Below are positions 23,977-35,900 of a DNA stretch of 64,000 nucleotides, one piece after another. Below the pieces are notes generated by a model that was not told the origin of the DNA, made no database searches, and saw only the letters and a program-made list of their open reading frames with translations. The stretch is taken from assembly GCA_964036295.1 (NCBI GenBank), contig OZ038463.1:31511295-31575294 (forward strand). Direction: 5' to 3'. This DNA comes from Plumapathes pennacea. Its lineage: Eukaryota; Cnidaria; Anthozoa; Antipatharia; Myriopathidae. Every line of letters starts with the position of its first letter. Positions within the stretch are counted from its first letter, which is position 1. A program made the translations under genes and the position numbers.

Positions 23977-26900
23977 CGCGTTTTAGGTGACCACAGTCTC
24001 CTCAAATATTTGTACCGGTAAGTATATATTGAAATATTTCTGCATTCTATTTTTTATAGGATTTTTGTATTGATATTTTTTGAAGATCTTTGACCGAAAA
24101 AAACTATTCACCGAAATTTTAAAAATATTTATTAAATGGTCTTACCAAACGTTCAGGAAACCAATGCAGGAAATGGGATACAACAAGAAATTACACTGAC
24201 CCATCAAGAGGACTTTACAGCACACCCCTTGAAACAGCGAAGGGGTTTCTCATCAGCAAGGGTTATGCTAAGATCACGTGGCCAGCATATACCTGTAAGT
24301 ATTACCTGTCAATAGCAACTATGCTACTTCGTCAATCCACAGAGGCTGTAAGAAACACTTTCAATCAGTTCCAAGTCAAATGAAAGTAATGCGCGTTTGG
24401 CTTTACTTTGAAGAAAAACGGTCAACAGTGCGAGAACGTACCATCACCACTTGGTTTCTTGCGTGAGAATATTGTAATCAGGTTTTGCTGCTGGTTGACC
24501 AATAATGCTGTTGGACTTGCTTGGACCAATCAGAAAGCGCAGCAAACGCAAAACCAAAACAATCACACAACTGCTTTCTACAGTCATTCGACAACGGCTC
24601 TGCCCAGGCTCCAGGGATCTGTCTGTCTGTCACGCAGTGTTATGTAACACCTTTGATATTACGAAAGAATATGACCGTTGGCGATTATAAAGAAATGTAT
24701 GGGGATTTTTATCGTTCGCCGAACATCGGTCTTCGGGAACTATTAAACTTAAAAAGTGGTGAAATATGTTTCGTTGCGCATTATCTTTACTTCTCTCCAA
24801 ACATCAGCTCGCTGCGCTCGCTGGAACCGGCAAAATTTCGGGGAGATGAAGAAAATGTTACCGGTTCCGGCGAGCGCACTGAGCTGACGTTCGGAGAGAG
24901 GTAAGATTACGCTCAACTAAACATATTTGGCCATTTTTTAGGTTCAATAGTTCCCGAAGACCGACGTTAGGCGAACGACCAAAATCTCCATTTCTTTATA
25001 ATCGCCAACGATCATGTTCTTTTGTAACAACAAAGGTGTCACATATCACTGCGTGACAGACAGACAGACCCCTGGAGCCTGGGCTGCCTGTGATATCAAG
25101 TGTACGCTCGGGTATTGATTTGAGTTGCGTCTTGAAAATCGATACAGATTATATACTTGCATTTTACTGGGCCTCCCCACAAAGGCCAAGGTTGCCGCTG
25201 TAGATAAGTCCGACTGCACGTTTATATATAGCTGCATATGGTAATTACACGTGACCATGGATTAACATCGTGCTCAGCTTGTATCCAGCTATGCCCATAC
25301 ATAACTCAATCATGCTAATAATTGTTCTGCTTCTATCTCTATCGTTATTTTCAGTCGATCAAGAAAAGTGGGAAGGCTACATATTATGGTTCGGATGGGT
25401 CGGGAAGCCGAAGCCAAAGCCAGTCTGCCGTTTTGTTCCAAAAGTACGTTTGCCAATAGAGACCCGGGTCAAACGCCGTACTTCACATGAGCCAAACTCA
25501 ATGCAAATGAGCTCAAACAATGGATTATGTTAATTTGCATCGAGTTCGACTCATGTGAAGTACTGCGTTTGACCCTGGCCTAAGTGACTTGTAAGAACGA
25601 TATAAATGACAGTGCCTCGTTCTAAAAGAGAGGCAACAAGAATCTTGTAAATGATATATTTAGGGAAATCAATGTCAAAAGTGATAACTAGTTTCTTGTA
25701 GACTCTGTAGTATATCGTTTAAACTGCCTTTTCACTCAATCCCATTTTATTCTATCTCATATCTATATATCATTTTTTATCTTAGTTCTGTTTTCATTTT
25801 ATTTTATTTTACTTATTTATCCAGTTTTTATTTTCCATCTAGAATCAAACGTTTCTTTTTATTGAGAACCCAAAGATGAATTGGAATCAAGGGTCAAATA
25901 TATGGCTCCATGTAAGTACATATAAAGAGGTTATTACAGAGGAAGGAGTACAATACGGCGGAGAATTTGTACTCGTCAGTTTTATTTTTTCAAGCCTGCT
26001 TCAGGCGAGAAAAAATAAAACTGACGAGTAAAAATACAGCCGTATTGCACAACATTTCGTGTAATAAATTGTTTATTATGCGACAAACGAAGCAGGGCAA
26101 ACGTTCTAGCCACGCGCAAAATGGAACAAAAAATGGCGCGTTCGTAAACTTTGCTTGCGAAAATTGATCACGTAAAGCTAATAAACCAGTTGATCTGGTT
26201 CCTAATGAGTGCAATACGCTCCTATCTTTGCACTCGTTTTGGCCCGTATTTGCACTCGAAAATGTGAAGTCGTGTAATAAAATATGTTCATTCCCTCTGT
26301 CTGACCTCATCCGCCAAAGTAAAGGAAACTGGAAACGAGTCTATTTTGTTGTTCAATTGACTCAGTTCTGAGGTGCCCACGTTGATATAATAGATCGATG
26401 TGGATGTCGCTGCTGGTCATATTTAATTGTGAAAATTCAGATTAATTGAGCTCTTTTCGGATGACTATCGAATACCAAAACCAAAGCAATCACAGAAGTA
26501 ATAAATGGAGCGGGAAAAAAACACGTCTGATCCATTGGAAGTCCGAACAAAACCGAAACGAAGTATTTACGATTGATTTTACAAACCAATCAGCAGTGCG
26601 AGAACACGCCATCGCCACTTGCTTTCTTGCGTGAAAGTATCGCAATCAGGTTGTGCGTTTGCTCTTGATTGGCCAAAAATGCTGCTAAATTTGCTTAGAC
26701 AAATCGGAAAGCGTAGCAGCGCGAAACTAAAGCAATCACACGATTACTTTCGACAGACATAGTGCAAAAACGGCTCTGTAGACTATGATATTCTACACTT
26801 AGACAATATGACAGTAACTATTAAAGTTATTGTAATTTCGTTTTGCTCTGTAGGTCGACACCTACCCTATGCCGATAAATCATGGGAACTACAATAGAAA

Positions 26901-29900
26901 GTGGATTAGTTTAGACCAAGGTAAGGAAGAAAGTAAGAGGCCTCTCTTAAGGCACGTTCGCACTACAATAAAAAAAGTATTGTGGCTGCTTACAAGCCGC
27001 AGCTTCAACCCCAGGCTATAATCATTCAGCGCTTTGGTTAGCCAACCAGCGGGCAAGGACTGTTTTTATTTTATTATTTTTTTTTTTTTGCTATTCGTCT
27101 GGGCCCGGTTTTTCAAAACACGATTAGGTCTAAACTTTCTTGTCATTTTTTTAGCCTGAAAACGTGAAAGTTTCGTCCACAACGACTTTCTTGATAATGT
27201 TTTAAGCTGGAACAAGCTTTCTAATCCATCTTCGAACAAAACCAAGCAGTTCAACTGATGACAGAGAGGTCGAGAGAAAGAATTTCGTTAATCTTGGATT
27301 AGCTTAATCGACCTTCGAAAAAACGGACCCAGGAGATCAGTTACATAATGAAGACTTCTTATAGTTTTTATTTTTTCATTATTATTATGGCGCGCAAGAC
27401 TCGCCCGCTTAACCTCACCTGCTTCATGGATTTTGGAAGTGCATGATAGCTGCTTTGTTCTATGGCTCTGAAAACTGTCCCACTTACTTAAACTGCGTTC
27501 ATTTCTCTCAATTCTACTGGTTTGTGGCAATCATTGCCTTCATACTTCTCTACAGAGCGTTGTATATACATCATAGTGATGTACTTTGATTACACAAGCA
27601 AAACAAAAAAACAATAGATTCACTTGTGACGACAGATGGCATTTAAGGTGGGGTGGGATGGGGTGGGGTGGGGTGGGGTGGGGTGGGGTGGTCTTGGTAT
27701 AAATCTTAAAAGATCACCTAGACAGTCACAGTATTCTTGAAGGAACTGTCAAAGAGTAGTATATACAACGCTTCTTATAGATTTTGTAAGTTTTTTTTTC
27801 ATTATCATTATGACGCTCAAGACTCACCCGTTCAATTCATCTTCTTCATAGATTTTGGAAGTCCATGAGAGCGCCCCCGGTGCTTTAGTCTATGGCTCTG
27901 AAAACTGTCCCACTTAAACTGTGTTCATTTTTCTCAATTCTACTGGTTTGTGGCAATCATCGCCTTCATATTTCTCTATAGGGCCTGAAAACCATAAAGA
28001 CGACGAATGCTTACCTACTACAAGTAAGACTATCAACATAGCCCCTTGTGCTGTGATCTATTGTAAAGTAACCTCTAATTCGAACAGGGTACTACATATG
28101 TTCTCACCTAACTTCCTAATTATTCTACATTCAAATAATTAACACTTAGAAGTTATTTAGTGGACTGCCCTTTGGCTTAACCCTTTTAACCCCAAGCTCA
28201 AAATATAAACTCTCCCAACCATAAAATAAGAAAATGTATGAGTGATGAAAAGAGAATTTATGTTTTAATCAGATGTCATTTGAGCAAGTGGGAAACGAAT
28301 GCCAAATTCTCCATACTTTATGATATATCTCTGGTGGGAGACTGAAGAGAGAAAATTGAAGTTAATCACTCTTGGGAGTGAAAGGGTTAATGACGACTAT
28401 GTCAAACGATGTTTCTTTGGAATACCTGTACTCGCACAAATTCATTGCGCATGTTTTGTTTGTAAATAACCTAAAACCATTGACAGTGGTCGTTGTTTGT
28501 CACTCTCAGTCTCTCCAGCAATTTCAAGTTCAAGCCCAGAAGAAGTTCTAAACATCTCTTCCACTTCAGGTATACACCATATGTTGTAAGTAGTTGCATT
28601 GGCGTTGTGTAGTATTAATATTGTATTGTGTATTATTACTATTGTATTGTGTAGTTTCGGTTGTAGATGCCGAATTAATATTAATATCATTATTATTTGT
28701 AGTTGTAGTTGGTTTGAACCCAGGGGTGTGAACAGTAGGTTGGATGTGATCGTCCGGGTTAGAGTAGTCTCCAGAAAGACTGTTGTTGGTGACTGACGTT
28801 TCGACTACCTGAGCGGAAGTCATCTTCAGTTCACTTGACTCTGAAGATGACTTCCGCTCAGGTAGTCGAAACGTCAGTCACCAACAACAGTCTTTCTGGA
28901 GACTACTCTAACCCGGACAATTACAACCAACCTACTGATGTAGCTGTAGTGTTAGTAGTAGCAGTAGTAGTGGCAACACAGTGATACTAGTGCTGGCAGT
29001 ATTATTTATTTGTTGAAGTAGTAGTGGTTGCAGTAAAGTATTAATAGTAGTAGAGCGGAGTTGTAGAGTGATTTCAATAAACCCGTGAAACAGATACTAC
29101 ACTATCAGAGACTATTAGAGACACGTACACACTCCAAGTAGATGTCAGACTATATGGCAATGGACTATGTTTATTTGCCACCAAAAATTCTTCTCAAAAA
29201 CCCCTACACAAAACTCACAGAAGATTCTTGCCCATCTAATGTTAGGAAACAACGTGGGCACTTGATTGGCGTGTTGAGCTATGCAAGAGGAGCCTAGAAT
29301 TGTCAATTTCCGCGTAATTTGCAAAACTAATGAGCCTGCATTCACTACTAACATTTAGTCGGTGAAAGGACAAGAAATTGCCTTCAGTTGACGTCGACTT
29401 GCATGTTTCTAGTGACGTTCCGTAGATATGCCTTCAATATATTTGTATCGACGCGGACATTAACACTTGCTAGCGGTCGGATCGCGGCCACTTCGGATAT
29501 TCAATTTCCCAATATCGCGACATTTTGTTTCGAATCAAAGATATAGACAAATACTCTCTACTAGATACTAGTACACCCTCAATAATAAAAACTGTTTCAC
29601 GGGTTTGTTGAAATTACTCTAGTAATTATAGTAGTAGTAGTAGAAGTACTGCAGCAATAATAGCTTTTGTTGTTGGAGTAGAAATGCATCAGTACTAGTA
29701 GCAGCTGTTACTTTAGTTTTTAGAAGATAATAGTAGTAGTTGGAGTTGGAGTAGTTGTTGTAGTTGCAGTTACGTTTATAGTTGCAACTGTAGTTTATCT
29801 ATAGTGCTTGCTGCAATCGTCGTTGTTGTAGTTGCAGTTGTGTACTTGTAGTATGATGACATGATATATTATATGCTGTGAGCATATAAAGCAAGGATGA

Positions 29901-32900
29901 CACTCAATGGTATTATCTAACAGGCCCGGTTGTTCGAAAGCCGGTTAAGCTAATCCAGGATTAACTAAATTATTTCTCTCGACCTCTCTTCCAATAAACT
30001 GCATGGTTTTGTTTGAAGATGGATTAAAAAGCTTGTTCCAGCTTAAAACGTATCAAAGAAGTTGTTGTAGACGAAACCTTCGCATTTTCAGGCATATAAA
30101 TGACAAAAAGGTTTAGATCTAATACAGGATTAGCCTAATCGTGCTTTGAAAAAACGCGCCCAGAGTAACAACTTGCCATGTATATATATAAAGCTACTTT
30201 TTTTCCTTCTGAACAGAGACCACTCCGACGAGTTCTTCATCATCTTCAGGTAAGACATGAATTGAATTAAAAAGCTTGTTGCAGCTTAAAACGTATCAAA
30301 GAAGTCGTTGTAGACGAAACCTTCACATTTTCAGGCATATAAATGACAAAAAGGTTTAGACCTAATCCAGGATTAGCCTAATCGTGCTTTGAAAAAAAAC
30401 GTGCCCAGAGTAACAACTTGCCATATATATAATTACATAAAGCTACTCTTTTTCCTTCTGAACAGAGACCACTCCGACGAGTTCTTCATCATCTTCAGGT
30501 AAGACATGAATTGAATGACAAAATATTACTTAACTAGGATATCTAAAGATAGTGATTGCTGCGCTGATTTTGGTGTAATATCACATTTGGTCATAGTTGG
30601 GAGGACATTGCTCGTGCTGGACAGCAACTTATCTGCTGGATATAGTTATGTATCGAACAACTGGGAGAAATTGTTTATTTCAGAATGTCTGCCTTCCTTA
30701 CCAAATTTAATATTCTCAATGATCACCAATGAGGTTTTAGAAAAAGACAGTCCAGTGGATGGCTGTCCTTGAATTGGTGGACCAAATCTTTCAAGCATTT
30801 GAAAACAATGAAATCACAATAGACATTTTTATTGATCTCAAGAAAGCGTTTGACACAATTAATCACTAAATTCTACTAGACAAACTTTAATTTTATGGCT
30901 TCAGAAGAATACCCCTAATCTGGATAAAGAGATATCTAAGCAACAGACAGCAGTATGTTGACTTAGATAACACCGAGTCATCATACAAGAAAATACACTG
31001 TGGGGTCCACCAAGGATCAGTTTTAGGACCACTTTTATTCCAATATACATATTAAATGACAATTTCGAGTTTCTCTAGCTACCTAGTTATCTTCTTTGCT
31101 GATGACACAATTCTAGTTGCCAAACACAAGGGCATAAAATATCTCATGGATATCATTAATACTGAACTCAAGCATGTTGCATCCTGGCTAACAGCTAACA
31201 AACTAACCCTTCATCCACCAAAGCTATGGTGGATATATATGTTCTGTTTCACTCGGCAAGAAAGAAAAAGATAATTTTGATGCTATTCACCTTCACATAA
31301 ATGGATTTAACATTGATATGATTAAACACACCAAGTTTCTTGGAATTACACTACATCAATTGCCCTGAATACCCCACACCCACATTATAAGTACTACGAT
31401 CTCTAAAGCAATTGGTATCATCAATAAATGTCATCAATTTTTCGATTGTAAAACTCTAAGAACTCTATAATTAATTCACTTGTCTTACCATATTTACAAT
31501 ATTGTAATCTAATTTCAGCCTCAACCTACTCTGCACACGTAAAACATCTCTCAACAAAAAAAGGTATTTAAATAAACATGCCGTCACTCCTCAACTTGTG
31601 CTAACTCACAACCCTTATTTAATAAACTTAACATACTGTTTTCAATATCTATAAATTCCAGATTTCATGTTTTGTCTTTTCTCATCTAAATAAACTACTT
31701 CCTAATCCCTTTCCCTCAATCCTCAGACTTAACTTCGAATACCATGACCACAACACTAAAGACAGAAATGACCTTCACTATGACTTTCTGAGATATAGAT
31801 TTGCTATCAGATCACAAGGTCCCCATGTCTGGAACTCAATACCTCTATCCCTGTGACAGTCTCTAAATAATGTATGTTTCTTTATTAATCAATAATTTTA
31901 TAATATACTATGATTTATAATAATTATTTGCGATCCTTCCCAATGCCCAACAATAGACAATCTGTCATTTTGTAATTTTTCCACTTAGCGTATGCCACAC
32001 AAGCCTCTGGCTTTGGCTTTCCCTTTGTAATCTATATATCGAACAATATAAATCACAATAAAGGCATGTATATATGTTCAAATGGACAACATCTATGGGT
32101 CCATTTGTGCTGGGCTTTATGGTCAGACATATATCATATGGTGATCGTTGGGCAATGGCTAATAGATTGCTTGGAATGAAAATTATGTTTACTGTTAATG
32201 GTCCTATTTCGGATGCTGTATGTGCAGCTTGTATTTCATTTCCTCAATGATCAACTGTCAGCATGTAAGTGTACGATGCAACAAATCTGGCTAACATGGC
32301 AAATGGTTCGAACCCAGTGAATGTGAACAGAAGAGACAAATACTGCCATCTGACGAATCCTTTCACTTGACTCTGTCAATCACCAATAACAATCTTCCTG
32401 GAGACTACTATAACCCGGACAATCACAACCAACCTATCAAATCTGCCTACTTTTGCAAAACAAATTTAGGCACATATTTCATGGTAGGAATACAACTGAT
32501 ATATTGCAATTAGGTTTTTTATAATATATTTTTCAAGGCTGAAAAGAGTTGCAATACAAGCAGTAAGAATATTGATTACTGTTGCAAGCTATTCAAAGAG
32601 TATCAATAAAATACGTCCAACAGGAACTGAATAAGCAAAAAGCTAATGTCAATTTTTACTTGTAAAATTAACTGCCAGTTAATTTACTGTTGACAAATTT
32701 GTTGTAAGCTATTCAAAGAATATCAATAACTGACAGCAATTCACAATTTTTAAACCTAACTAAACACAATCTCATTCTAACGGGAACTAAGTAAAGAGCT
32801 TATGCTTTTGGTTTGATAACTTTGATGACATTTTCTTGTACAACACACCAATGTGTATGTATATATGTTCAACAAGATTCTGAAAGAAAAATGGGATAGG

Positions 32901-35900
32901 GAATATCAAAAGTGGTGATTTGACTTACTGGACATGATGAGTTGCGAAAAATGACCTGTAAGTCATGCACAACGTGAACGAGTAATCGGAGTGAAAGAGA
33001 TGATTTTCAGAATGCATGTAACTGAATAAACAAGCAAGGATAAACTCTGGGAAACTTGATGTCGTAAAACAATGTCAACAAATCAATACCTCGAAAGATC
33101 GCCGTAAAAGAAACCTGCAAGAAAGGAACGAATTAGCATAGCGGTGATATCGAAACCGAAAGAAGTTGAAGCTGACGTTTCGAGCGCTAGCCCTTCGTCT
33201 AAGCAAAAAAAACTTGAAAATCTGTCCAGGTTCACAAAAGCTTCCACTTTCTCTTTTAAAGGATAGTGGAATGATCTGAAGTCATTCATAACGTAAAGAC
33301 GAACAAGCAAAAACAGCGAACAACCAACATGGCCGACAAATTTGCGGTGCATTCTGGGATGAAATCAATATTTTTCCTACCTTTCAAATTGTATATTTCA
33401 AGAATATGAACTGCTGCTCCGCTCGCTTCGCTCGCTGCACAGCGCTTGCCTCATTTACTGTGTACTTTGACAAGCCTTCGTAGAAAAAAGCTGTCAAGTT
33501 TCACAATAAACTGATGAAGGTAAAATGTATGTACGTTCTGGTGTATTCATATTACTAACATTTGTTCAACAACTTTAGATAACTCTGTGCTCTGGAAGGT
33601 TATCGCTGGGTGTATAGCAACTTTGTTGATGGTGGTGTTAGTGTTGCTATTCTACTATTTCCTATTTAAGACGAAATCAAAGAGACACGGTAAGACAAAA
33701 AGAGGTTATTACACGGGAAGGAGTGCAATATGGTGGAGTATTTTTATGAGTCGGTGGCAGGCGAGAAAGAAATAAAACTGAGTGACGAGTAAAAATACAG
33801 CCGTATTGCAAGACTTTTCGTATAATAAATCGTTTCTTATATTATAAACGAAGCAGGGCCAAACGTTTCTATCCGTGCGCAAAATTAGAAAAAAAATGAC
33901 GCGTTCGTAAACTTTGCTTTCGTAAGCTAATAAACCAGTTGATCTGGTTCCTGATGAGTGCTACACGCTCCCATATTTGCACTCGTTTTGGCCGTTATTT
34001 GCACTCGAAAATGTAAAGTCGTGTAATAATTATTAATAGTTGAGCGCCTGTCATCATACTGTATTCATCAGTAACATCGTTCGCATCGCTAGTTGCCCAA
34101 TGAATGATCGTTACAGAAGTCGTGGCATGAAGACGCTACGGCAGTTGATTGTGTTGAAGCTGTTTATGTTAGTTTCTCTATGTTAGTATCTTTTCTCAAA
34201 GCTCTTTGCACGGATGGAATGACGCCTCCAGCCCCTGACTGTATTTGAAACATCTATTCTTGTACAATAACAATTCATGACTCACTTTTTAAGGGAGCTG
34301 ATTGGCTAATATATGGATGTCCGATCACATAGTAATATTTTATGCAATAGGATATCGGTTCATTAGTCAATCAGCGGCCACAAAGTGCAAAATCAGGATA
34401 ATCAAACATCATGTGGCGAAAGGCTAATTTGTTTTAAAATACTTTCTAATTTATTTTTACAAGGTATACCATCAGCCTCGTACGCAAATCTACAAACAGA
34501 AGGTAAGGCCCGAATACAATTAGTGTATGACAATCCTATCACTGGCAGATCAAACTATTAACAATTATTGATACTACTATACTGGTACATAAACTTAGAA
34601 AGCCGTTGGAACGTGGTGATCGAGCAGTCAACATGTAATGCTGAGGGTGCGAGTTCAAGTCTCACTTGAGGCAACGAACATTCAAGGTTTTAAAACCTGT
34701 CTTGCTCTGCTTGTGGGTTGGATTACCACGTTAAATGGTGGTCCCGATTGAAAAAGAACCTTGACGACGTAATCGCAAACATTCTCCTGGCCCTAACAAC
34801 CCTCACTTGAGCAAGGTGCTTTTAATAAGCAGGAAATGCACCACAAACTTGTCTTATTGGTTATTAGTAAGAACGTATGATATGCATTAATCAATTACAG
34901 TCAAATAACTGTGATGCTATTACAGAGAGAGATTTACGGCCGCAAATCATAATTTGAGGACCGTAGGAACAACTATCAATAGGGAGTTTAAGCAAACTAG
35001 GACGGCAACAGCAACTTGAGGAACCGGAAAAAATGTTTCTCCTTATTCCTTATGTCTTTAAGTTTGTACGTCTGGCTTTGCCTATCAGTTAGATTGCTAC
35101 GTTTGTTACGTTTTTGCCGAGGTTCTACTGCTTTCATCGTCTCTTACTAAGAAAAACGACTGTCCTAATTTTTCGAGTTGTTCACGTCCTGACAACGACC
35201 TAAAAAGAAGCATTTGAAGTCGACGTACGCGAGAGCACGACCTCCCCGAAATCAGGTCAATTTCTCATATTCACATGCTCCTTTTTTCTTCTACGATTAT
35301 GTTTTTCACCGAGGAACTAGGCCGTCATCCTCTCCCATCCTTAATGATACCTGAAGGATACGGGAATTTTAATATTCATGTACCTATGTGAGTATCTTAT
35401 ATTTGGTTTCCTCCAACAGCGAGATCGGAACTATTCTATACAGTCTCCTACTTTCCCGAAAACGAGGAATACGTCGACAAAGTAGCCTCTATTGTAAACT
35501 GGTTTCGTGAAAATGTCGGATATCCAATGACCATGGACAAAATGGCCACCACGGAGATTTGTTCCAAGGGACCAGCGCGGTGGGCTGAGTCCCAGTTTCA
35601 GAAAGCTGACAAAGTGCTGGTGTTCCTGAGTCCTGGGTACAACGCCATGTATGCGTACGACGACGACGAAATGTCGTATAACTCAACAGACGACGAGAAA
35701 CGGGTCTGGTACGAGATGCAGCTACTGAAGAATATGTACTACAGCACCCGATCAGCCTCTAAAATTGTGTGCTTGTCAATTGACGATAAAATGGCTGATC
35801 AGACTTTACCTCCGTGGGCAGCAGTTACGCACTGCTGGCCGAAGGACAGAGATAAAATCATAATGCGTTTGAATGACGTTTCTGAAATCGCCGCTTGCAA

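Noticed and set aside
30515..30772. 85-codon + strand open frame as a gene
   Set aside because: It is the out-of-frame edge of a dead LINE reverse transcriptase.
34600..34760. tRNA gene
   Set aside because: A- and B-box-like words only; no acceptor stem or cloverleaf.
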